Shown here: positions 9,286-17,875 of the stretch, piece by piece
Position numbering within the stretch: the stretch's first letter is position 1
Layout of the letters: each line of letters opens with the position of its first letter
Assembly: GCA_947502885.1 (NCBI GenBank)
Contig: CANNBP010000028.1
Coordinates: forward strand, 1-39,252
From: an uncultured Aquimarina sp.
Lineage (GTDB): Bacteria > Bacteroidota > Bacteroidia > Flavobacteriales > Flavobacteriaceae
Reading direction: 5' to 3'
DNA length: 39,252 bases
Notes under the pieces: generated by a model
What the model was told of the DNA's origin: nothing
What the model saw: the letters and a program-made list of their open reading frames with translations, nothing else
The model's database searches: none
Program-made: the position numbers and the translations under genes

Positions 9286-11076
9286 TTAATGTTGAGAAGA
9301 CCCTCCTGCATTATTTGGTATTCTAATTTGCTCTACTATTTCTTGAACCGATTTAGGAGGTTCTGAAGTAATATGACAAATAATTAATGATACTATAAAA
9401 TTAACCCCCATTGCAATGGCTCCAAATCCTTCTGGAGAAATTCCAAACCACCATTCATTGGGTGACGGAAGCGTTTCATCAAACCATCCCAATTTATACT
9501 TTATCATATATAACAACATAGATAGTATACCTACGACCATACCAGCTATTGCTCCTTCTTTATTCATTCGTTTATAAAATATACCCAATACAATTGCCGG
9601 AAAAAAAGAAGCTGCCGCTAAACCAAATGCTAAAGCTACTACTGCGGCGACAAATCCCGGAGGATTAATACCAAAATATCCAGCGACACATACCGCTGCA
9701 ACAGCAGACAAACGTGCGGCAATCAATTCTCCTTTTTCAGAAATATCAGGTTTAATCATTTTTTTGATTAAATCATGTGAAACTGATGATGAAATAACTA
9801 ATAACAATCCTGCTGCAGTGGATAAAGCCGCCGCTAACCCTCCTGCTGCTACCAATGCTATTACCCAGTTTGGAAGATTTGCAATTTCAGGATTTGCCAA
9901 TACCATAATATCGCGATCTACAAATAATTCATTTTTGGAAGCTTTATTAACATTGGTTATCCTTCGTTCTCCATATACTCCGCGAGTTTCTCCATCAAAA
10001 ATGGGTTTATTTTTATTCCCTTTTACAGCATGACCATTAGCATACTGTACTTTTCCATCATTATTTTTATCAATCCATCCTAGCAACCCTGTATCTTCCC
10101 AATTTTTAAACCAAACAGGAAGCTCTTTATACTCTTTTCGATTCACAGATTCGATCAAATTTGTTTTTGCAAATACAGCAACAGCCGGAGCTGTTGTGTA
10201 TAAGATAGCTATCAACAATAGTGCATATCCTGCAGATTTACGAGCATCTTTAACTCTTTTGACTGTAAAAAATCTAACTATTACATGAGGTAACCCAGCT
10301 GTACCTACCATTAATGCCAAAGTAATTGCGAAAACATCTAACATAGATTTAGACCCATTTGTATATTCTGAAAAGCCCAAATCGGTACTCAAACCATCCA
10401 ATTTATCTAAAAGATAAACTCCAGATCCGTCATTAATAGTATCACCAAATCCAAGTTGTGGCACAGGATTTCCTGTCATTTGGATAGAAATAAATATTGC
10501 CGGTACCATAAATGCAAAAATAAGCACACAATATTGAGCTACCTGTGTATATGTAATACCCTTCATTCCTCCCAAAACAGCATAAAAAAGAACTATAATC
10601 ATACCGATAACAACCCCTGTATTTATTTCGACTTCAAGAAACCTTGAAAATACGATTCCAACACCTCTCATTTGCCCTGCTACATAGGTAAATGATACCA
10701 AAAGAGCACAAAATACGGCTACAGATCTTGCTGTTTTAGAATAATATCTATCACCTATAAAGTCTGGTACTGTAAACTTTCCAAATTTTCTTAAGTAGGG
10801 TGCTAATAATAAAGCTAATAACACATATCCACCGGTCCATCCCATTAAATAAACTGCTCCATCATAACCAGCAAATGCAATTATACCCGCCATAGAAATA
10901 AATGAAGCTGCACTCATCCAATCTGCAGCTGTAGCCATCCCATTAGCCAATGGTGATACTCCTCCTCCTGCAACATAAAAATCTTTTGTAGAACCGGCTC
11001 TAGACCAAATCGCTATTCCTATATATAAGGCAAATGTTAGCCCAACCAAAACATATGTCCAAACTTGTACACTCAT
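9286..11076 (-). CDS. Sodium:solute symporter, acetate-type (ActP-like, large subunit)
   Basis: 596 residues with about 13 membrane segments and the SSS-family signature near the start (KDFYVAGGGVSPLANGMATA, then ADWMSAASF, residues 31-59) and AGQMRGVGIVFSR (133-145). This subfamily works with a DUF4212 small subunit, which is encoded one base upstream. Acetate as substrate is inferred from the family and from acs next door; lactate or another monocarboxylate is possible. A long extramembrane insertion (about 305-400) contains an EF-hand-like loop, DKNNDGKVQY at 336-345. The C-terminus is polar (PNNAGGSSQH). Confidence 0.9.
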   Translation of the reverse strand: MSVQVWTYVLVGLTFALYIGIAIWSRAGSTKDFYVAGGGVSPLANGMATAADWMSAASFISMAGIIAFAGYDGAVYLMGWTGGYVLLALLLAPYLRKFGKFTVPDFIGDRYYSKTARSVAVFCALLVSFTYVAGQMRGVGIVFSRFLEVEINTGVVIGMIIVLFYAVLGGMKGITYTQVAQYCVLIFAFMVPAIFISIQMTGNPVPQLGFGDTINDGSGVYLLDKLDGLSTDLGFSEYTNGSKSMLDVFAITLALMVGTAGLPHVIVRFFTVKRVKDARKSAGYALLLIAILYTTAPAVAVFAKTNLIESVNRKEYKELPVWFKNWEDTGLLGWIDKNNDGKVQYANGHAVKGNKNKPIFDGETRGVYGERRITNVNKASKNELFVDRDIMVLANPEIANLPNWVIALVAAGGLAAALSTAAGLLLVISSSVSHDLIKKMIKPDISEKGELIAARLSAVAAVCVAGYFGINPPGFVAAVVALAFGLAAASFFPAIVLGIFYKRMNKEGAIAGMVVGILSMLLYMIKYKLGWFDETLPSPNEWWFGISPEGFGAIAMGVNFIVSLIICHITSEPPKSVQEIVEQIRIPNNAGGSSQH

Positions 11077-11077
11077 C

Positions 11078-11365
11078 CTACTCCTCTTTATCTATTATAT
11101 TATTATCTGTATCGTATCCGTATTTTTTATCTAGTTTGTTCATTAGTCTAACATATACAAAGATCAAAATCACAAAAACATATATTGAGCCTTGTTGTGC
11201 AAACCAAAAACCTAATCTAAAACCTCCAATACGAATTTCATTTAACACATCTTTAAATAAGATACCTGCACCATATGATACAACGAACCAAATTATGAGA
11301 AGAATGCTTAAGTATTTCACGTTCTCCTTCCAGTACGCTTTTGCTTTATCATTTTTTGTTGACAT
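11078..11365 (-). CDS. DUF4212 small subunit of the sodium/solute symporter
   Basis: 95 residues with two predicted membrane helices (about 18-36 and 58-78). The AYWKENVKYLSILLIIWFVV start and the GGFRLGFWFAQQGS motif between the helices are hallmarks of DUF4212, the small partner of the SSS large subunit. The stop is one base from the symporter ATG, so the two are translated from one mRNA. Confidence 0.9.
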   Translation of the reverse strand: MSTKNDKAKAYWKENVKYLSILLIIWFVVSYGAGILFKDVLNEIRIGGFRLGFWFAQQGSIYVFVILIFVYVRLMNKLDKKYGYDTDNNIIDKEE

Positions 11366-11507
11366 AATCTACTTTTAATTTATTTAAAATTAAATACGAT
11401 AAGTTTAATTTAAGCCAATGAAGTTAATCAATATTTATTATTTTGCTACTCGAGACTAGTTTTTTATTTATAACACTTTTCCTTTTTTAAAACATCAAAA
11501 TATCGTT

Positions 11508-12065
11508 ATGGCAGATGAATATATTGACATCTTAGATAAATACGGAAAAGCTACTGGTGAAATTCGATTAAAATCTGAAGCTCACAAACTAGGTTTATAT
11601 CATGCCAGTACCCATATCTGGTTTTATACAATTAAAGGAACCATTCTTTTTCAGAAACGAGTTGACACTAAAGATACCTACCCCGGTCTATGGGATGTAT
11701 CCGTCGCAGGTCATATAGAAACAGGAGAAACACCAATAAATGCTGCTATAAGAGAAATCAAAGAAGAAATTGGGCTTATGGTTTCTAAAAAAGATTTAGA
11801 GTTGATAAGAGTTTATCATTCTGAAAAAAAACCACATTCTAATATTTATGACAATGAGTTTCAACATATTTTCTTAGTACAATTAAATGTTGACGTCAGT
11901 CAACTTTCTCTTCAAAAAGAGGAAGTTTCAGATGTTAAACTGGTTTCAATTATTGAACTAGAAAACATTATTAAAAACAACAACTCTACTCAAAAATATG
12001 TTCCTCATGGTACTGAATATTTCTCATTCATTCTAAAAAATATTATCAATCGATTACCAAAATAG
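11508..12065 (+). CDS. Nudix hydrolase, isopentenyl-diphosphate isomerase-like
   Basis: 185 residues with a complete Nudix box, G68-x5-E74-x7-R82-E83-x-x-E86-E87-x-G89-L90. These residues bind the metal that activates hydrolysis of a nucleoside diphosphate linked to another group. The N-terminus (DILDKYGKATGE) and the HASTHIWFY and WDVSVAGH stretches resemble the YfcD/IDI-like branch; the substrate is unknown. It is divergent from the DUF4212-symporter operon and about 90 bases upstream of the dps-like gene. Confidence 0.9.
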   Translation: MADEYIDILDKYGKATGEIRLKSEAHKLGLYHASTHIWFYTIKGTILFQKRVDTKDTYPGLWDVSVAGHIETGETPINAAIREIKEEIGLMVSKKDLELIRVYHSEKKPHSNIYDNEFQHIFLVQLNVDVSQLSLQKEEVSDVKLVSIIELENIIKNNNSTQKYVPHGTEYFSFILKNIINRLPK

Positions 12066-12156
12066 CTTCATCATAATTACCTATAATAAAAATACATTTG
12101 CATTCTTTTGTTATAGTATTTTTGTATTGAAAATAAAAAATCAATAAACAAAAACT

Positions 12157-12609
12157 ATGAAAAAGAATAACCAAGAAACCATTGAGGCTCTAAATATAGT
12201 ATTAGCCGATTATCATTTATACTATCAAAAATTAAGGAATTTTCATTGGAATATTACTGGACCACATTTTTTTGAGTTACATGCTAAATTTGAAGAACTT
12301 TATGAGGCTGCAAAGTTAAAAATTGACGAAATTGCAGAAAGAATATTAACTCTAAGAGGTAATCCTATAAGTAATTATACGACTTATTTGTCTCTATCAA
12401 ACATTAAAGAGTCTGATACTAATCTGATTGATCAAGAAATGGTAACAGTTATCCTAGAAGATCATAATATCCTTTTAAGAGAATTAAAAAATGTAATTGA
12501 TAAAGCTAATGAAGCCAATGACGACGGAACTTTGGATATTATTGGTACGTATATTGGAGAATTAGAAAAAACAAGTTGGATGCTAAATGCCTGGAATCAA
12601 AAAAAATAA
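12157..12609 (+). CDS. Dps family DNA-binding ferritin-like protein
   Basis: 150 residues, a four-helix ferritin-like protein that oxidises and stores iron and protects DNA under oxidative stress. The signature NFHWNITG (28-35), H42 in ELHAKFEELY and D57/E61 in IDEIAERI provide the inter-subunit ferroxidase site. The N-terminus is short and slightly basic (MKKNNQ), so non-specific DNA binding through a tail is uncertain. The last 23 bases overlap the start of the next gene in another frame. Confidence 0.92.
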   Translation: MKKNNQETIEALNIVLADYHLYYQKLRNFHWNITGPHFFELHAKFEELYEAAKLKIDEIAERILTLRGNPISNYTTYLSLSNIKESDTNLIDQEMVTVILEDHNILLRELKNVIDKANEANDDGTLDIIGTYIGELEKTSWMLNAWNQKK

Positions 12610-13459
12610 AATATCAAAGATTATATATATCTTTCTTTTATTGTCAACTACTATTTGTTGTCAAAATCATAAGAATAGTAAGTTGACTATTATTCATAAG
12701 CTAACTAAATCTTTAAGTGAAATCTCTGGAATCACCATGCTTTCAGATAACTATATCTATAGTATTAACGATTCGGGAAATGATGCAATATTATATAAGT
12801 TAGACGCTAAAGGAAAAATAGTTAAAAAAATCCCCCTCCCAAGCTCTAAAAATGTTGATTGGGAGGATTTAGCATATGACAAACAAGATCATATTTATAT
12901 TGGTGATTTTGGAAATAATGATAGCAAAAGAAAGAACTTAAAGATATATAAAGTGTCAGGTATTAAGAGTGACACCATTGAGGTAGCTGAAATCAGATTT
13001 CGCTTTGAGGATCAAAAAAAATTTCCTCCAAAGAAAAAGCATTTACAATTTGATGTTGAAGCTATGATCCATTTAAATAACAGCTTATACTTGTTTACAA
13101 AAGATAGAAACAAAAAATCAAATGTAAGAACTAGGATATATAAATTACCGAACATACAAGGTGATCATATTGCTAAACTTGTTGATGTTTATAAAGAAAA
13201 AGATAATACTACTAGTTTTATAACCGGAGCTGCGATTAATCGATCTGAAGATAAAATAGCACTCCTATCTCATGATAAGATTTTATTACTTCAAAACTAT
13301 ACTGGAGATAAACTACTAAGTGGACAAATACAGATGATTAAATTAAATCACAATTCTCAAAAAGAAGGAATTACATTTAAAAATGACACTACATTATTAA
13401 TTGTTGATGAACGTAAAAAGCATTCGAATTCATATTTGTATCAGTATTCTCTGAACTAG
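12587..13459 (+). CDS. Secreted beta-propeller-like protein (SdiA-regulated-like)
   Basis: 290 residues. A basic start and hydrophobic stretch (11-24, ending TTICC) give an export signal; the cysteine pair at the end could be a lipobox, but it does not fit the consensus well. The rest shows repeated beta-propeller blades, with motifs SEISGIT, SINDSGND, VDWEDLAYD, YIGDFGNN and FDVEAMIHL that recur in Bacteroidota propeller proteins related to the SdiA-regulated family. The function is unknown. The ATG at 12587 lies inside the end of dps; no later ATG keeps the signal peptide, so the 23-base overlap is probably real. Confidence 0.75.
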   Translation: MPGIKKNKISKIIYIFLLLSTTICCQNHKNSKLTIIHKLTKSLSEISGITMLSDNYIYSINDSGNDAILYKLDAKGKIVKKIPLPSSKNVDWEDLAYDKQDHIYIGDFGNNDSKRKNLKIYKVSGIKSDTIEVAEIRFRFEDQKKFPPKKKHLQFDVEAMIHLNNSLYLFTKDRNKKSNVRTRIYKLPNIQGDHIAKLVDVYKEKDNTTSFITGAAINRSEDKIALLSHDKILLLQNYTGDKLLSGQIQMIKLNHNSQKEGITFKNDTTLLIVDERKKHSNSYLYQYSLN

Positions 13460-13712
13460 CATTGTATTGTTAAAATTATTTTAAAAGTTATTAACATCAT
13501 CACACTTAAACTAATGATTTAACCTTTTATCGACAAAACCTTTAAAACTACTATGCGCGAATAAAAAAATTGTAATAAAAAACCTACTTATCAACAATCA
13601 ACAATCTTTAACAAACAAATATCAACGACGAAAGGCACATGTAAGCCACTAATAATTACTAACTTAGCTCAAGCTGATTTAAAAAATTTATGAACCCCAA
13701 AACAATTTTTAC

Positions 13713-14024
13713 ATGAAAGCCGCCCCAACATACCTAACTTTCATTCTTATCTTATTATCAGGAACAATGTTCTCTCAAAAATCAACCACAGTATCTTCAA
13801 ACGATGCTATTTCCAAAACAGGAACACTCTCGTTAGAAATGAATACTCAAAGTGATACAACTGATTCTGAATTTAAAAATGCTCCTAGAATACAGAGAAA
13901 AGAATTAACAACTAATTCTAAAGTTGTAAAAAATCAAAAAAACAATAAATTAAAAAATCAAGCTCAAGTTGTCTACGAAGTATCAGAAGTTTCTACTCCT
14001 AGAACAACTATTGATTTTTTCTAA
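13713..14024 (+). CDS. Small exported protein of unknown function
   Basis: 103 residues. The N-terminus is a clear signal peptide (hydrophobic 7-19, then MFSQ, a common cleavage context in this phylum). The mature part is polar, low in aromatic residues and rich in N, K, S and T, probably disordered; no domain is recognised. A 253-base intergenic stretch precedes it and a strong hairpin terminator follows, so it looks like a single-gene transcript. Confidence 0.6.
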   Translation: MKAAPTYLTFILILLSGTMFSQKSTTVSSNDAISKTGTLSLEMNTQSDTTDSEFKNAPRIQRKELTTNSKVVKNQKNNKLKNQAQVVYEVSEVSTPRTTIDFF

Positions 14025-14064
14025 GTAAGAATATAATTTGTTCTCAATTAATTGTAATTAAACC

Positions 14065-14099
14065 AAAGGTTTCTAATCTCGATCATTAGAAACCTTTTT
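14065..14099. terminator. Bidirectional terminator
   Basis: Perfect 13-bp stem AAAGGTTTCTAAT (14065-14077) with ATTAGAAACCTTT (14085-14097), a 7-base loop, and T-runs on both strands. It separates converging genes. Confidence 0.88.
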
Positions 14100-14111
14100 A
14101 TTAAGTTATCA

Positions 14112-17100
14112 TTAAAGACTCACCCCAAATCCAAAGGTAAATCGTATTCCTTCATCTCCAGAAAAAACACCTAATTGTGCTCCAATAGCATCAACACCAT
14201 TAATCCACAATCCACCACCAAAATCATCGTGCCATATATCAGAATCTTCATTAGGAATCCATACACGTCCTATATCATATCCTCCAAAAAGCCCAAGTTG
14301 CAATGGTAATAAACCTGTTTTGAATTTGGTAAAGCTATATCTCAAATCTCCACTAAAAGCAAATGCACTTTTACCCGTAAAACGCTCTTCTCGATATGCT
14401 CGTAACCCATTTGTTCCTCCCAAAGTTGCTCCTTGATAAAATTCAAAATTATTACCAAGATTGGTTTCTGCCATTACCTCTGTCTTTAAAACCAATTTTC
14501 TATTTCTTGTTAACGAATTATAAAATCCAAGTTTTGGTTGGATATACCCATATGTTCTATTTGTATCGTTAACATTCATTGTGGCTCCAGTAATCATTTT
14601 AAACAACATTCCTCTTGTTGGATTAATCGGGTTATCATAACTCTCAAAAAGATATTGAGTAGTAAGGTTTATAAAATATTTTCGATCAAAAAACTCTGTA
14701 TCTGATGCTACAAAGTCTAAACCAGAAGTTATAAATCTATCTTGAGTATCTTGTACTTCAATTCCTTGAAAAGTGGTTTTAATAAAAAACTCACTTCCGT
14801 ATCTGTTTTTTGTAGCAACTCCTATACCTCCAGACCACATACTGGTTTTAACTCTATTATAATCCAAATCCAGATCCTCATCAGGATTTATAGTTGCATT
14901 ACCAAATCCAAAGAAATTTTGCGCATAATTTTCACTTGTATATCGACTATCGATTAGAAAATTCCAATTTCCTAAAGCATGAACAAATTCTCCTGAATAC
15001 GATAATTGATACCCATTGGTTTCAAAATAGTACGCTGCGCCAAAAACATGTTTACTATGATAAGGATCATTCTTAAATCCTTTAATTGTATATACATCTG
15101 TAGCATTGACATTCATCCCATCATCAGGGTTAAAACCAATAAAAGGTGTTATTGTATTTGTTTTATCTACATACTTTAGATGATCAAATACATTGTAAGA
15201 ATAGATATCACTTAAAACAAATTTAGCTCCTCCCTTTTTCTTAATGGTATTCGTCTTCGATTTATGATCATATACCTTAACTTTTTTTCCGTTTTCAATA
15301 TCATATACATCATTATTCTGTCCACCAATAATTCGAATTTTAATCGGATTTTTTCCTTTTCCTTTTACAACAAAATGATCATCATCATCTAATCCATAAA
15401 CCCAAATCTCTTTAGTTTCTTTAGAATCAAAGCTTCTTGTTATATATGGTTCTGATACTTCTCCTTTTTTTACTCGGGATATATTAATAATGGTTTTATT
15501 ATGTTCTCTACGGATTTCAAAATAATCTTCTTTATCGGTTCCCTTTATAATACCATGTTTTGAAATAAAAGCATAATATTCGTCTGCTATTTCTACTATT
15601 CTGTTTCTTCTTAGAGCAAGGTATTCTTTAATTTTTTTAATTGTAGCTCCTTGAATTTCTTCAGGAATATTTGAAAATGCTTTTTCTATATCTTCATCAG
15701 AAAGGTTTTCTTTAATATATTTTGCTTCTTTCTGCCAAATATCTTTTCCCGAACTCTGAGTTAAAATTCTATCTAACGGAAGTCCAGATTGATTCATCCA
15801 TCTAACTTTTTTCAATTCTCCATCATAAACCTGAAATTTTCTCATTAACGGAACTACAAACTTTATTACATCAATGATCGCTCCATCATAATTAGAAAAT
15901 ACTTGATCCCTATCTTTTGGGATTGGTCTATATGTCTTATTATCATTAGAATCAAAACGGGCCCATCTCCATTGATCAGAGTGACGGTCCCAATCCCCTA
16001 TAAGCATATCAAAAAGTCTGGTTCTTATATAGTGTTGTTCATCTATTTTATACTTTTCATTTTTTCTTAGTTTTCTCAAAAAGTCCTCTGTACCTTCTAT
16101 ATCATCAGGCTTTCCAAAAGATACCTCGTCTTTATGTTCTTTCCCTGGTCTTTCTTCTAGAAAATACAATTCATCTCCAAAGTTTTCGTTATAAGTACCT
16201 AAAGCCGGATGTTTAGGAACATAATATACTTTAGGATTAGCATGATAAACACCAACAGCATCTGCCAAAGGGCCAACAGTTAAAAATGCATATGGATAAC
16301 CCGATGTATAAAAATCTAACAACAAATCCTCTGTAAAAGTATTATCAAAACTATCTTCAAGATAGGTATACTTAAAAGCACCTTTTTGTAAGAATTGAGT
16401 AACACTTTTTCTCATTGCACGTAAACTATATCGTTTTCCATTTTTTTTATTGATAAGGCGTAAAGACCTTGTTACTTGTCCTCCTCCTTGTCGTTCAATA
16501 GTAAATCCACCCAATAAAGTGTCTAAAGTAGCTACTGGAAATTTAATATCTGTACCATAAACATCTCTGTAATGCTCTCCCCATAACGATTTAAACAGTT
16601 TTGATTTTTTAACTTCGTCTTTTCTATATATTGAAGAAGAAACCTCATTATTAAAGGAATCTTTAACATTACTATAATCAAACTCTTTTGTTTGATCATG
16701 TATTTTTGTTTGATATACTAATTTAGGATTACCATTATCATCACCATAAAAACGCACATGTGATGCTCCATTTTTATACACATCAACAATAGCAAACCCT
16801 TGACCTGGGTATGAAAAAAGACCATCTTTACCTAAGGCAGCTGCAGACACTTTTGAACCAGAACCTGAAACAATTTGTTTAAGACCATTATCATCTATAT
16901 ACTGTAATGAATGTTCATGCCCAGAAACAAAAACTACTTTATCTAAACCTCTTGTCATTGTAGCCAACCTCTTCATTAATTTATTATAATGCGTATTCGA
17001 TAAATCTTGTACAGAAACTCCTCCTTGTGAACGCATTAACGTAGCTATAGAACCTAAAACGGGCAATGGGATTTTCTTTTTTGAAGGAAAAATATGTTTA

Positions 17101-17819
17101 TCAAAACTATAAAACCCTCCATGAGGGCCATTAGTAAACATTGGATGATGCATTGCGATAAGTACTGTTTTTGTACTGTGTTTTTTAAGCTCACCTTCTA
17201 TCTCACTATAAAACTTTTCTCTTGTCTTTATTTCACAATTATCATTAATAGTGGGATTCTTATCCCAATTAGCTAAATACCATTGCGTATCCAAAACTAG
17301 TAAATGAACTTTTTCATTAATTTCGATACTTTCTATAGGGCAACCATTACTTGGTAAGAACGCTTTTTTGCTTTTTAATTTTTTATTTACATATTTTTCT
17401 TGTCTACGTACTCCTTCTACTCCATTGTTGTACCAATCATGGTTACCCGGAATAAAAATAATATCGCCTTCAAATTTTTTAACCGCTTCAATTTGTGCAT
17501 CTATTCGATGCTCTGATAATCTTCTCTCAGGGGAATCTTTCTTAGGCATTCCCTTTTGATAAATATTGTCACCCAAAAAAAGCAAGTAATCTCCTTTTGT
17601 TTTTGCGGTATCCAAAACCTTCTGCACTAAAGATAAACCTTTTGTGCTTTCATTTAACTTAGCATTACCTGCATCACCAACCAAATAAAATGTCTTTTCA
17701 ATTGGAGTGTCTGGTAATGTGTCTTCAAAGTTTTCGACTTTATACCTAGGAGAATATGTCGCACATGAATTAAGGACTAGTGCAACGCAAATAGTTAGAA
17801 TCTTGTTATATTTATTCAT
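14112..17819 (-). CDS. Metallophosphoesterase fused to an outer-membrane beta-barrel, with a kinase-like middle region
   Basis: 1235 residues. N-terminal lipoprotein-type signal with cysteine C19 (LVLNSCA). Calcineurin-like phosphoesterase at about 40-350 with all five blocks: GDAGN (49-53), GDNIY (83-87), GNHDW (125-129), MHHP (223-226) and SGHEH (299-303). Residues about 435-760 contain an N-lobe-like stretch (GGFTIERQGGGQVTRSLRL), LIGDWDRHSDQWRW (606-619) and RPIPKDRDQVF (631-641), a layout that recalls HipA/CotH-type kinases; this is inference. A beta-rich linker (GLDDDDHF) follows, and from about 890 a BamA/D15-type barrel ending FGFGVSL. It is probably surface or periplasm-facing at the outer membrane. 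It is divergent from the HD-PycTM gene, 56 bases away. Confidence 0.85.
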   Translation of the reverse strand: MNKYNKILTICVALVLNSCATYSPRYKVENFEDTLPDTPIEKTFYLVGDAGNAKLNESTKGLSLVQKVLDTAKTKGDYLLFLGDNIYQKGMPKKDSPERRLSEHRIDAQIEAVKKFEGDIIFIPGNHDWYNNGVEGVRRQEKYVNKKLKSKKAFLPSNGCPIESIEINEKVHLLVLDTQWYLANWDKNPTINDNCEIKTREKFYSEIEGELKKHSTKTVLIAMHHPMFTNGPHGGFYSFDKHIFPSKKKIPLPVLGSIATLMRSQGGVSVQDLSNTHYNKLMKRLATMTRGLDKVVFVSGHEHSLQYIDDNGLKQIVSGSGSKVSAAALGKDGLFSYPGQGFAIVDVYKNGASHVRFYGDDNGNPKLVYQTKIHDQTKEFDYSNVKDSFNNEVSSSIYRKDEVKKSKLFKSLWGEHYRDVYGTDIKFPVATLDTLLGGFTIERQGGGQVTRSLRLINKKNGKRYSLRAMRKSVTQFLQKGAFKYTYLEDSFDNTFTEDLLLDFYTSGYPYAFLTVGPLADAVGVYHANPKVYYVPKHPALGTYNENFGDELYFLEERPGKEHKDEVSFGKPDDIEGTEDFLRKLRKNEKYKIDEQHYIRTRLFDMLIGDWDRHSDQWRWARFDSNDNKTYRPIPKDRDQVFSNYDGAIIDVIKFVVPLMRKFQVYDGELKKVRWMNQSGLPLDRILTQSSGKDIWQKEAKYIKENLSDEDIEKAFSNIPEEIQGATIKKIKEYLALRRNRIVEIADEYYAFISKHGIIKGTDKEDYFEIRREHNKTIINISRVKKGEVSEPYITRSFDSKETKEIWVYGLDDDDHFVVKGKGKNPIKIRIIGGQNNDVYDIENGKKVKVYDHKSKTNTIKKKGGAKFVLSDIYSYNVFDHLKYVDKTNTITPFIGFNPDDGMNVNATDVYTIKGFKNDPYHSKHVFGAAYYFETNGYQLSYSGEFVHALGNWNFLIDSRYTSENYAQNFFGFGNATINPDEDLDLDYNRVKTSMWSGGIGVATKNRYGSEFFIKTTFQGIEVQDTQDRFITSGLDFVASDTEFFDRKYFINLTTQYLFESYDNPINPTRGMLFKMITGATMNVNDTNRTYGYIQPKLGFYNSLTRNRKLVLKTEVMAETNLGNNFEFYQGATLGGTNGLRAYREERFTGKSAFAFSGDLRYSFTKFKTGLLPLQLGLFGGYDIGRVWIPNEDSDIWHDDFGGGLWINGVDAIGAQLGVFSGDEGIRFTFGFGVSL

Positions 17820-17875
17820 TATGTGAAGTACAATCTCTTTTTTTTAATTACTTTGTTATCGAAAAATTATTATGT

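Noticed and set aside
9764..10033. 89-codon plus-strand frame inside the symporter gene
   Set aside because: Antisense to a well-supported membrane transporter gene; no domain.
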